The translations under genes and the position numbers were made by a program. 57,500 nt of DNA from Glandiceps talaboti (Eukaryota; Hemichordata; Enteropneusta; Spengelidae): positions 11,481,440-11,538,939 of the forward strand of contig NC_135571.1 in the NCBI RefSeq assembly GCF_964340395.1, given 5' to 3'. Every line of letters begins with the position of its first letter. The first letter of the stretch is position 1. The notes beneath the pieces are model-generated. The model saw nothing but the letters and a program-made list of their open reading frames with translations. It was not told where the DNA came from and did no database searches. Below are positions 45,840-57,500 of the stretch, in pieces.

Positions 45840-46665
45840 GCGTCAAAATGTTTAGAGTGATATGCCAGTGCGTGTATTCTATCACATTGCAATTGTAGGT
45901 TTATATTATTATTAGAACAGTTAATTGCGTATGAGTGATTTCCTACACATTTTGTATATGTATAATAAATTACGTCATCGAATAGTTTATAAGTCAAGTT
46001 TAAGACCAATGGTGATGGTTAAGTATACTTCAGGATGTATAGAATACTACGAGTACACTTTATGAGCAAAATATATGCCGCAAAAAGTATAAACTCAGTA
46101 TAGGTCTATGTTTTGAACTTCTGCCTCTTACACTATTAAAATGGCTGAGATATATATTTCGAAGGCTTACCTTTATAGAGGTACGATCTTGCTAGCCGGA
46201 TAGCCAGGCATCTGGTACGAGCGATTGACGAGACCAAAGTACTACCACGGCTCTCGATCCTCTGGTCTCACTTTATAGTGCCGAAAATAGATATCTTTTT
46301 CCCCCAGACAAAATCAATAGAATAGATATACTAGAGACATTCTTATAATCATGCTCTTACGATGTAAGTATGAAGATCGGATACATAGTTTCAAAACATA
46401 TGCCAAGTGGTAGAATTGCATGGGAATCGAGCAGAAGGGTCTTAACGTGGCTATAATTATGTTGTAAAGTGAGTGTATGAAAACAACAAACGGGTAGAAA
46501 GTCAACCTTTTATTTGTGCCAGTAGTGCGAACGAAGTGAAAAGCCATGATATGTCTTTTGACATTTCTCTCTGACAATACTGGAGTAAACATGATTTTCA
46601 CCTTCATTCACTTTGATTTTCAATGAACCAAACTTCTTAAAGAAGTGTTTTCACTAAACGATATT
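45840..46665. other. intergenic, nothing recognised
   Basis: No coding exon or structured element was recognised. Confidence 0.5.
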
Positions 46666-46667
46666 TT

Positions 46668-46997
46668 AAATACCTACCTACCTACTTACCTAGCTACCTA
46701 CATATACATGCATCCATACATCCGTCCGTACATACATACATACATACATACATTCATACATACATACATACATACATACATACATACATACATACATACA
46801 CATATATACATACATACATACATACATACATACATACATACATACATACATACACACATACATGCAGTGCACATACATACATACATACATACATACATAC
46901 ATACATACATACATACATACATACATACATACATACATACATACATACATACATACATACATACACATATACACACAAACATATATATATATATATG
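46668..46997. repeat. (CATA)n microsatellite with CTAC start and (TA)n end
   Basis: CTAC units pass into a CATA array interrupted near 46857-46873 and end in a TATA run. Frames on both strands are artefacts. Confidence 0.95.
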
Positions 46998-47200
46998 GGA
47001 TCCGTAAGGTACCATTGTATGGGCACCACCAACGGTGAAAGTATTAATGTATGGACTATTCCATTTGTAGACCAGACATCTACAAGAAGATGAAATTTAA
47101 ATCACAAATCAAACTGTATCGCCACACGTTTTACATCGCATTATATCAAAATGGATTCGATGAAAATACTCTGAATTAACCAGCGGTCTGAGTGACAATA

Positions 47201-47444
47201 GGGAACTTGCAAACCCGCCATGTTGATTGTTGCATTATGGGAAATGTGATAATAAATACTAATAAATTAGCATTGTAAACAATATTTTTACATTGTTTAT
47301 AACCAGGAATGATCAATTCATAGTCACCCTGATCTTTGTGGGAGGTTTATTTTATCGGTAGCTCCAGATTAGGTATTACGATAACCACAGATAATCCCAT
47401 AGTCCTTTGCGTCTGAGCATGCTCAGTTTGGATCGCAAGTTCCC
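47201..47444. mobile_element. 244-bp MITE with TA target duplication, copy 2
   Basis: Perfect 10-bp ends GGGAACTTGC and GCAAGTTCCC, flanked by TA (47199-47200 and 47445-47446). It is the same length and orientation as 3580-3823 and similar throughout, so the two copies are not much diverged. Confidence 0.85.
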
Positions 47445-47449
47445 TATTA

Positions 47450-48870
47450 AGCCAGATTAATTAGGGGCACATGTACAAAATAAACTGTTCCAATAAATCC
47501 GTCTGAAACTGAAAAGCGGGGGGTCTTCTAGTATAGATAATAATAATAATAATTGTCTCACCATAGTCACGCACATAAAAGTGGGGTACTTTGCAAAGGT
47601 CTGACCTTCGTTGAATGCTGTCGTCGAATACTCACTGGAGGAATCAGAAACATTAGTTTCAAAAAGAAAATGTAATAGTTCAGGTAATGTGCCCTCAACG
47701 GCTAATCTTTCAGTATAACTGTAGTGTTGAATTGTGACAAAGTAATACCTAGTACAGGCTTTAAAATTAGCTCATGTCACGTGGGTATGGGACTCTTTGA
47801 CAAAATATGCCGTCAAGTACAGTGGTCTTTTTCATTAGAAAAATAAATATTTTGAACGAGTTAGATATATTTTCTGTTTAAGTCTATAACCTTTTCTTAA
47901 GATGGGATTTTCTAGCTAATTTCAACAGTCAACTGTTTAGTTATAGACCATATTCACCTCTGATCCAGTAGATTTATTGAATTGTAAAACATTTTAAAAA
48001 TTGGCACTGTAGATTTCAAACAAAATCTAGCAAAAGATCAAAATATCTCACCAAAGCTATTTTAACTGCTTCCAGTTTCTATCAAATAGATTGAGATGCG
48101 GTTTTAACGAGGAAAAGTAGGTCACAGTTTTACAGCCGTACAACAGAGAATCAATACTGTATATATGGACATTTGGGGTACCATGCATGACTTGAGATAA
48201 TGTGCTCACATTCATTGACAATCAGTAGACAAATCCACTACCGAAAAAAATCAATAGAGGAATCGATAGAAATGCATGAGAAACAAACACAACTACAATA
48301 TGGATGTCGCGAGGGCGCCCTCAAGTGGTATTATTTTAAAATCAGGTTTGTCATACCAATTTATTTTAATCAATTATACTGCCCCCCCCTCTCCCCCAGT
48401 CGTTCATGTTGCATTTAAACATCTCATGTCAGTTATTGTATTATACCATAAGCTTAAGGTTGTTGTTACATTTTGTGAGGAACACGTTAAAATACTGATG
48501 TGGGTGAACGCAGAATAAACGTATGTCATGCATATGTAAAACTAGTGAGTCGGACTATTTGCCCTGAAAGTGTTGTAAAGTGCACATGCAGTTGGTGTAA
48601 ATCAGTTTTTCACATTGCTAAAAACTATATCGTTTCTATGGTATTAATTTTATCAGGCTAAAAAATACTTACTGAAAGTATAAGAATTGTAAGTGGTTTC
48701 CGGTATCGTGACTAACTACTAGGCTTAAGGGCCTATACCACAGCAGTATTTGGTGTCTCATTAGAGAAAATAAGTTTTATAACCACAGGGGGAGAAGGGG
48801 GAGAAAGGACGTATTTAGCGGAATAACTCTCCAAAATGCCTATCACGGCTGATTTCCTTTCAATATTGGT
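47450..48870. other. intergenic, nothing recognised
   Basis: Short TAA and C runs; no coding exon was recognised. Confidence 0.5.
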
Positions 48871-48876
48871 AATTCA

Positions 48877-48921
48877 TGACGTCATACAATATGGCGTCAT
48901 ACAATATGGCGTCATACAATA
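48877..48921. repeat. three 15-bp tandem units
   Basis: GCGTCATACAATATG is repeated three times, the first unit beginning ACGTC within a TGACGTCA palindrome. It starts a long false frame that runs into the CATA array. Confidence 0.8.
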
Positions 48922-49154
48922 AGTTGATAACCTGTACAAATCAAATCACGGTTATATGTCCACTCTCTTTAATACCGGATGTACGCTGGGATGCATTCGC
49001 GTCAAGATTGTTTCATTTTGAAAATGATTTTTGTTTACCTTCTACTATACGGCCACAATTGTCTAGAATTTGGATTGGATTTAGAGAAATTATTGGTCTA
49101 ATAAAAATCAAAGATAGTTATAACGTGAAGGACTTTTATATCTTAGTTTTTTGT

Positions 49155-49692
49155 CATACATACATACATACATACATACATACATACATACATACATACA
49201 TACATACATACATACATACATACATACATACATGCATACACACACATACATACATACATACATACATACATACATACATACATACATACATACATACATA
49301 CATACATACATACATACATACATACACACATACATTCATACACACATACACACACATACATACATACATACATACATACATACATACATACATACATACA
49401 TACACACATACATTCATACACACATACACACACATACATTCATACATACATACATACATACATACATACATACATACATACATACATACATACATACATA
49501 CATACATACATACATACATACATACATACATACATACACGCATACACACACACACATACATACATACATACATACACGCATACACACACATACATACATA
49601 CATACATACATACATACATACATACACACATACATACATACATACATACATACATACATACATACATACCGGTACATACATACATACATACA

Positions 49693-49723
<31 letters not shown>

Positions 49724-49795
49724 CATACATACATACATACATACATACATACATACATACATACATACATACCGGTACATACATACATACATACA

Positions 49796-49826
<31 letters not shown>

Positions 49827-49995
49827 CATACATACATACATACATACATACATACATACATACATACATACATACATACATACATACATACATACATACA
49901 TACATACATACATACATACATACATACATACATACATACATACATACATACATACATACATACATACATACATACATACATACATACATACATAC
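49155..49995. repeat. 840-bp (CATA)n array with higher-order copies
   Basis: The largest tetranucleotide array in the window. Rare variants repeat at fixed distances: CCGGTACATACA and the following CATTACAT near 49669 and 49772 (about 104 bp apart), and ACACACATACATTCATACAC near 49324 and 49402. This shows block duplication in addition to slippage. Multi-hundred-codon frames on both strands are artefacts. Confidence 0.97.
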
Positions 49996-50039
49996 ACACA
50001 CAAACACACACAGATATATATATATAACACAGACACACT

Positions 50040-50880
50040 AACCATTATTGCAACTCGTGTTGACGAAAGTTTGTTGAATCTGTCACTTTGTATATAAGTC
50101 AGAATGGGCGGCAGTCGACACGTTAAGGCGCCAAAAGGTGCATAAATGTAAAATAATCAATACATATCAATATCTCTTTAAACCTACATGCTTATATATA
50201 AATATATATATATATATATAATTAAAAGGTCGCAGGATACAAGCAGACAGACACGACTTTATTAGTTGTAACAAGTGGTGCATGACACGACATGAAACAC
50301 TTGACTGGACAATCTAATCGTAACGAAACGGGCCTTGGGAAGTTTCATTAATATACTGCCGCCCTTGTATTTATATGTAGGCAACTAGTTCCTCATAAGG
50401 ACAGTCAGACGTCAAGAAAATTGGAATAATCGATGTTGCAAACCATAGAATAATGACGCACCATTGGTTGGTTTGCTTACTAGCAATTCTATCCTAACAG
50501 TTTTTCAATTAATCTGGGAAACGGAAGGGCAGACAAAGTCGATAAAATCGATCAAGCAATTCAAAATAATCGTGTTATGTTATGGTTCACCATATTCGTC
50601 TTTAAATAGTGCAATTCCCTGTCCTGATTTGTTTATCGAGTTGAAGTCATTTCCTTGATGATGGTGGATACATTGATTTTACGAGACAACCAAAGTGTGT
50701 TAATATACTATACATTCTGAAAATAGACACCTTTTGGAGTTACAATCACGTTTGAGCAAGTGTGTTGCTGATGAAGACACACGCCGACGTACTGACAGAC
50801 AGCCACAGAAATAGTTTGATATAGAGATGTTCAGTGCAAATATACAAGCAAGTACAGAGAGAGACAGAGAGGGAGAGAGA
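50040..50880. other. intergenic, nothing recognised
   Basis: A (TA)n run lies at 50197-50221. A 64-codon plus frame (50464-50658) has no recognisable feature. Confidence 0.5.
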
Positions 50881-50887
50881 CAGAGAG

Positions 50888-51005
50888 ACAAACAAACAAA
50901 CAAACAAACAAACAAACAAACAAACAAACAAACAAACAAACAGACGGACAAACAAACAGACAAGCAGGGATAAACAGTGAGACACAGGTTGACCGACATA
51001 TAGAC

Positions 51006-51090
<85 letters not shown>

Positions 51091-51092
51091 GA
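50888..51092. repeat. (ACAA)n and (GACA)n arrays
   Basis: ACAA units at 50888-50942, then GACA units at 51004-51090 after a diverged spacer. Cys/Val/Leu/Ser minus-strand frames are artefacts. Confidence 0.95.
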
Positions 51093-51094
51093 GT

Positions 51095-51895
51095 TGGGAT
51101 AACTAGTTCTTCCAGTTTTAATGTTTGAAACGTGAAAGTTATTGTGGAGTGGTGTATTGAAGCCACGGACTATATCAATATAGTGGTCTGAATGAACACT
51201 TAAATCAATATTACATCGGATGGAATACACACAATTAGGTTGCATCGAAGTTTTAAAAAAAGGTATAAAAATCGTAATTACCAAGAAATAAAAACTTTCA
51301 AAATATAATTCTCATTCTTGCGGAGTATTACCTTTCCTTAAAATCATATATATATCAGTGTGTGTGTGTTTACGGGACGGCAGGCACTACAATTGACGCC
51401 AGGAGGTGATATCGCCGCGACAACGGATACATCGAACCATGATATCGTTAAAGTATGTATGCAAGTCATAACTTGGGAGTTCGATTAAAATAGAACATGT
51501 TTTCCATTCAAATAACAGACAAATATTTGTTGAAATACTTGTATATATCCTTCCAAAGTGCTAATAATAACCCCACCATTAAATTCAAACAACAGCGACA
51601 ATTCCCTTGGGACGGAAACATGTGTTGCAGTTTCCATGAAGCTCGTGATCAGTTGCCATGGTAACGTTCTAACAACTCATCAGATACCATTCTTGTGATG
51701 TTTGCATGGCAACTTGATGCTGTACACATTCAGTCTTGCTTGTTTGAAATTTGTTTACTAAGAATTTGGGTGAACAACATTGAATTATCCATTTCTGTTT
51801 CTTTTTTGTACGATTATCCTAAAAATAGTTCATCATTATATGCCAATCAAATCGTGTGTTGGTCTGTCGTCGACCTGTGTATAATTGTAAACATA
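51095..51895. other. intergenic, nothing recognised
   Basis: Contains an RFX-type palindrome GTTGCCATGGTAAC at 51653-51666 and no recognised exon. Confidence 0.45.
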
Positions 51896-51899
51896 CTTA

Positions 51900-52316
<417 letters not shown>

Positions 52317-52359
52317 CTTTTGTGTTCGATCCATACCAGTTTTAAGTTTTCGAACATAG

Positions 52360-52490
52360 CTTCTCTGCACTCGATCTTTCTATAAGTTTGTTAAAACCCC
52401 TTTCTCCCCTTAAGTACAGACGAATATTGTTCCAGGGATTGACATTTAAAATGTAGACAAACAATCTATTTTAAGATTGTGGCATGATTG
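52360..52490. repeat. array-flanking dispersed repeat, copy 1
   Basis: About 125 bp directly beyond a GTAT array is the reverse complement, with few changes, of 56138-56262, which directly precedes a CATA array. Shared stretches include AACCCCTTTCTCC and GACGAATATTGTTCCAGG. Confidence 0.8.
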
Positions 52491-53170
52491 AATGAAATGA
52501 AACACACACATCAGAATCCCCGTATTGTGTCATTGTTGACATTTACATGTGACCTGTAGGTACGTTTACAATTTTGATTTTGATGGTTCGAAGTTTCTGC
52601 AATTGTGTCACAAATGTTTTCTGTTGAAGGCACAATCTACTCAAGATAAAAAATACACTCTGTTTCTCAAGGATTTAACCAGTTTACCAATGTATGCGTA
52701 GGTGCTTCCGCCAAACTATTTTCTGAGTATAGGTGTATGTACATTATATTGGGATCTGCGGTAACTTAAAACTAACGTAGACATGACTCAAAAGATATCA
52801 TCTTGAATAAGTCAAATTAGATACAGCTTTTAAATCCTTAACTTTTAACATGGGTTAATCTACTTTAGACAATACCTTAAATGTCAGTTGTAAACATAAA
52901 GATATTGTGGACGTCATTTGAACGAAGAGAATAGCGCTATCTACCATCTACCATTGATTTTATACAATTGCTCTAATGAAGAATAAATAATTATATGACG
53001 AATGCAGGAGCAGTAACAGAAATCTAATCTAAGTATTAACACAATTTTAGTTGATCTTAGCCTTGGAGAGAAGACAAGAACTATGTATGTAAGTGTATGT
53101 ATGTTAATCGGTAAATAACCTCTGTTCTTTATTACTTATCGGTCAAGAAACCTTTTTTTTCACTACTAAG
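52491..53170. other. intergenic, nothing recognised
   Basis: No coding or structured feature was recognised. Confidence 0.5.
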
Positions 53171-53176
53171 TACTAC

Positions 53177-53177
<1 letters not shown>

Positions 53178-53235
<58 letters not shown>

Positions 53236-53467
53236 ATGTATGTATGTATGTATGTATGTATGTATGTATGTATGTATGTATGTATGTATGTATGTGTGTG
53301 TAGGTATGTGTGTATGTATGTATGTATGTATGTATGTATGTATGTATGTATGTATGTATGTATGTATATTGTATATCTGTTTGTCTATCTATCCGTCGAC
53401 CCAACCATCCACTCACCAAAACACCCACCGAGCATCCACCAACCCATTCACCCCATCTATCTAATAA

Positions 53468-53544
<77 letters not shown>

Positions 53545-53559
53545 CTATCTATCTATCTA

Positions 53560-53626
<67 letters not shown>

Positions 53627-53678
53627 ATATCTATCCATCCATCCATCCATCCATCCATCCATCCACCCATCCATCTAT
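53178..53678. repeat. (CTGT)n-(GTAT)n-(ATCT)n-(ATCC)n compound array
   Basis: CTGT to 53233, GTAT to about 53366, a unique spacer of about 95 bp, then ATCT (53467-53632) and ATCC (53633-53675). Confidence 0.97.
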
Positions 53679-53679
53679 C

Positions 53680-54550
53680 TTGATATGATTCTTTAGCTGT
53701 CTTCTGTTACTACAATTGCGTTTCTCAACCCCTTCCCCTGCTCTCAGTCTCTGATATATCTGTCTCTCTCTCTATCTCTGTATACCCCTACTTCTGTATC
53801 CCCCTCGCCTTCTCTTTCTCGTTCTGTTTTGTCTCCCATTCTCTCTCTCTCTTGCTAATTCAGTGCGTGTGTCCTCATCCCCGTCTCCCCTTCTCACAGT
53901 TTGTCTGTCATTCTTTTTTTCTTGAAAATATATCAATCATGCAAAAATAACAAAAAAGCAAACAGCTGTACTAATGGTTGTGGTGGCATAGCGTTTTGTG
54001 AACGACATGACGTCAGAACAAGAAAAGCTATCAATTCTACAAAGTTTAAAGCAAATCACTATCGTTCCCAGATGTATTCAGTGATACAAAATGGTAAGTC
54101 AAGGTCGGTAGGGATAATCTCACCAAACGGAAGTTAACAATCTCAATGCCATGCACTTGGATTAAATACCAATCTCATATTTGACTTAGATATCTTGATG
54201 ACGTCATACTGACATTTACGACATAATTAACATATTGACCATATTTTCATTTTCATTAGCACTGCGGCTGGGTTTCGAAATCGGGTCTTGGTTTGGTTTA
54301 AATTTGCCACGCCATACGTAAGAAGAGTGTCGTTCACTTTGACTTTATTTTACCTAACAATGCAGGTTTCCCCCGAATACTCTGGTGTCCTCATCCATTA
54401 AAACTGAATCCATGAGGGCCGGCCTTTACCGTAAGCCTTGGGAGACAAGCTATCAGTATAAAGTAGAGTCTTATTATAGTTTGGCATCGTTTATTTAGAT
54501 ACTGTACGTCTCCGACATATTTCCTCTAAAAACGTATTTGCGGACGAATA
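53680..54550. other. intergenic, CT-rich start
   Basis: CT-rich low-complexity DNA at 53740-53900. Two TGACGTCA palindromes lie at 54008-54015 and 54199-54206. No gene was recognised. Confidence 0.5.
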
Positions 54551-54553
54551 TCA

Positions 54554-54600
54554 AGACAGACAGACAGACAGACAGACAGACGACAGACAAACAGACAGAA

Positions 54601-54633
<33 letters not shown>

Positions 54634-54664
54634 TAGCCAGACAAACAACCAAACAAACAAACAG
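54554..54664. repeat. (GACA)n and (ACAA)n array
   Basis: GACA units broken near 54580-54600, ending in ACAA units. Confidence 0.95.
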
Positions 54665-54667
54665 ATA

Positions 54668-55515
54668 GGCATGCAGTTGGACAGACCATAACACTAAACT
54701 CCAATATATGGGAGGTGTAACTGCGTGTAAATATCAGAATCGAGTAACAGTGGAGGTAGAAGACCGCCGATTTAGAAATATCATATTTGTAGATTGGTGT
54801 GTTTAGTGTTGAAACAATCGTATTATGCGTTGAAAAAAAATACCGAATACAAACAAATACACACACAATCTATTTATGGAAGCACAGTTCTCATTAATAT
54901 TTGCTGGCAAAATTGTTGAAGTTGTTAGGTGTCTTGTGTAGAACATTTATTCAAATTTATGTGAGCAAAAGAATCGTGTTACTAGATAGCATATGAATGT
55001 AATTCAAGTTTACGACTAGAACTCATGCAACGATCATTAAGATTTTACAAAGTATACTATACCATGCACGAGCTAGGTTCAGCAAAAATATGGAATACAT
55101 AATACTCTGGTCGAAAATAAGTGCCAAAACTCTTCGCTCGCGTGATCAACTGCTATATATAATATATAGGTCATGTCTCCAAATTTTCTGTATAATTGTC
55201 ATTAACATAAACTAACGCAAATATTTGGACAAGGTTGCTTAATATTTTCCAGGCCACCAAAAAACTTGCATTACATCATCATTAAATATATCAATGAACG
55301 TCTACAACATTTACTTTTCAGTTCAACTTCCAATTCAACACTGCATGGCTTGACAATTTATCTATTCCCTTCGGGATTGAACATTTCCTCAGGCAAGTAT
55401 TATACTTGGGTTCTGTACAAACAAACTAGAACAAGGGTTTTAATATTCAACAACCACATTTCGTAGGTAAAGGTAGCATTGTGAAATGTATTGCCTTACT
55501 AAAATAACCATAATG
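54668..55515. other. intergenic, nothing recognised
   Basis: AT-rich, no recognised gene. Confidence 0.5.
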
Positions 55516-55517
55516 GT

Positions 55518-55658
<141 letters not shown>

Positions 55659-55659
55659 A

Positions 55660-56135
55660 TTTATAATTGCCATAATTTGCCATTTGTATGCATGCACTTG
55701 TACGTTGATAGGTACTAGCAATATTATTTGTATTCGGGACAACACATTTCGAAATGAGTTTCCCCACACATGTATGCCTAAAGGATGACTGTTTGGTGTA
55801 GTTCGTTTGTCGATCAGAGTTGTTTTTTTGATATTTTCTTAGGTGTTTCAATTTCCCTCTAGTCCTAAGGAAATAGGTTTCGCTGATCTCTATAAAATAA
55901 TGACTGTCGAGTTACGTGAGCGACTGATACACTGGTTATTTAGTTAGGGAATTGCTTTTCATCTTTTGAATTTAGTACTTTTTGCCCCGAACAGAAAGCA
56001 CTTACAGTACTCGGACACTTGTGTAGAATCGGAACAATTCCTAAAATCAAAATTTGAAATTACGAGTTCCACCGAGGTCGTGTGCAAATGTCAAATATGA
56101 CTGTACAGGGATTCTAATGCGTTCGCTTCCTTTTA
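55660..56135. other. intergenic, nothing recognised
   Basis: No coding or structured feature was recognised. Confidence 0.5.
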
Positions 56136-56137
56136 AA

Positions 56138-56262
56138 CAAATATGCCACAATCTTAAAATAGATTGTTTGTCTAAATTTTAAATGTCAATTCCTGGAACA
56201 ATATTCGTCTGTACTTATGTGGAGAAAGGGGTTTTAACAAACTAATAGAAAGATCGAGCAAA
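56138..56262. repeat. array-flanking dispersed repeat, copy 2 (inverted)
   Basis: Reverse-complement partner of 52360-52490, again lying directly against a CATA-type array that contains GCATGC junction units. Confidence 0.8.
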
Positions 56263-56264
56263 AG

Positions 56265-56784
56265 TACATACACACATACATACATACATACATACATACA
56301 TACATACATGCATGCATGCATGCATGCATGTATGCATGCATGCACGCACGCGCGCACATATACACACATACATACACACGCATACATACATACATACATA
56401 CATACATACATACATACATACATACATACATACATACATACATACATACAGGCGGGCAGGCAGACAGGTATGTTTGTTTGTTTTTTTGTTTGCTCGTTCG
56501 TTCGTTTGTTTTGTATGCATGCATGCACGCACGCGCGCACATATACACACATACATACACACGCATACATACATACATACATACATACATACATACATAC
56601 ATACATACATACATACATACATACATACATACAGGCGGGCAGGCAGACAGGTATGTTTGTTTGTTTTTTTGTTTGCTCGTTCGTTCGTTTGTTTGTTTGT
56701 TTGTTTGTTTGTTTGTTTGTTTGTTTGTTTGTTTGTTTGTTTGTTTGTTTGTTTGTTTGTTTGTTCGTTCGTTCGTTTGTTAGC
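56265..56784. repeat. (CATA)n/(GTTT)n array containing a 182-bp tandem duplication
   Basis: A block running from TATGCATGCATGCACGCACG through a CATA array, GGCGGGCAGGCAGACAGG and a GTTTGCTCGTTCG stretch occurs twice in tandem (about 56331-56512 and 56513-56694). A long GTTT array follows to 56784. Confidence 0.95.
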
Positions 56785-56789
56785 AGCCG

Positions 56790-57500
56790 TGTATGCGTAT
56801 CAGGAATGTATTATCACATTAACATTAGTGCATTAGTGTCAACCTAGTTCTTTGCCGGTTATTATACCCGATCTGAAAGACGCAGTGTGAGTAAATTGTT
56901 TTCTCTTGACGCATTTATTTAGGTGATAGAAAATGAGCACGAAAACCTGTATGATGGCGGTACTTCAAATGAATACCATGCACTGATTACTGAAAAGCTC
57001 GTGTACTATGCAGACAATGTCTGTCTAGCCTGCGTGTGGTAGGAAATACAAGGGAGTCGCTTTTTAAGATGTCTAGCTGTTTCTTGCTCAACAAATGTAC
57101 TATATTCCGTTAACGCGGTCAGACCACCGTGTCAACCCAGTGATCTGTTTGCTACATGATACCATCGCTTGCTGGTCGTCGTAACTGAAAAATTTCAGGC
57201 ACGTGCGGGCTGTCTGCGATGAAGTTAGAATGTAGTTTGGTGTAAACAAGTCAAGTCAAGGTTAACAAACGGGAAATTTGTCATCATTTCCTTGGCCATT
57301 CGAAATTATCTATATGTTTCGTCGCTTTGTTCCTTTACCTGTGCGCTCAAATGTAACGGTTAATGAGATTACTGTTCAGTTTGAATGTTTAGTAAACTGA
57401 ACTACATTGAAAGCAGCGATGCATTAACATGTATACGTTATCGTTTAATACTCTATATCTGTAAGTAAACGTAAACCAGTGTAACACAGTTTCGTGGTAG
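56790..57500. other. intergenic, nothing recognised
   Basis: The window ends in unique sequence with no recognisable exon, RNA gene or repeat. Confidence 0.5.

Noticed and set aside
48876-50045. Open frames of up to 383 codons with Tyr-Ile-His-Thr or Tyr-Val-Cys-Met repeats
   Set aside because: CATA/GTAT tetranucleotide arrays stay open in several frames on both strands. The 95 residues before the array show no domain.
50700-51284. 194-codon minus-strand frame with Leu-Ser-Val-Cys repeats
   Set aside because: Translation of the GACA and ACAA arrays.

Overview
This is animal (metazoan) nuclear DNA: AT-rich, gene-poor, with spliced genes (GT-AG signals and matching intron phases), many simple repeats, and several families of short inverted-repeat transposons. 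The eight-cysteine insulin-like peptide, the secreted CUB and somatomedin-B-type modules and the tetranucleotide-rich intergenic DNA suggest a marine invertebrate. An ambulacrarian (hemichordate or echinoderm) is my best guess, but this is inference and no marker here fixes the phylum.

Coding content, left to right. (1) Minus strand, 6989-9929: the large 3'-terminal exon of a Ser/Thr-rich, probably nuclear protein with SUMO-type motifs and a C-terminal amphipathic helix. (2) Plus strand, 10617-10853: a weak candidate secreted peptide behind a TATA box. (3) Minus strand, 25178-24921 and 24599-24483: two phase 1-1 exons coding a CUB module and a somatomedin-B-like module, with a stop codon just before the first donor. 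(4) Plus strand, 33637-36699: a 1020-codon reading frame that is a divergent paralogue of (1), sharing three short blocks in the same order. (5) Minus strand, 42755-41405: a two-coding-exon insulin-like peptide gene with signal peptide, B chain, C-peptide, A chain, canonical phase-1 intron, a likely 5'UTR intron and a poly(A) signal.

Mobile and repeated DNA. There is a 1878-bp element with long terminal inverted repeats and a 4-bp target duplication (43395-45272), two copies of a 244-bp TA-flanked MITE, two copies of a TTAA-flanked foldback element, a separate TTAA-flanked (TA)n hairpin, a 306-bp TTA-flanked MITE, a foldback inside the insulin intron, and a nested duplication block at 27.9-29.4 kb. 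A purine tract of more than 1 kb lies at 12.1-13.2 kb. From about 38 kb to the right end the sequence is dominated by CATA/GTAT, ATCT, GACA, ACAA and GTTT tetranucleotide arrays. These arrays generate many long but meaningless open frames.

The genes do not form an operon or an obvious pathway. The clearest relationship is that genes (1) and (4) are divergently oriented paralogues about 23 kb apart. The most notable locus is the eight-cysteine insulin-like gene, which has not obviously been disturbed by the transposon in its intron.
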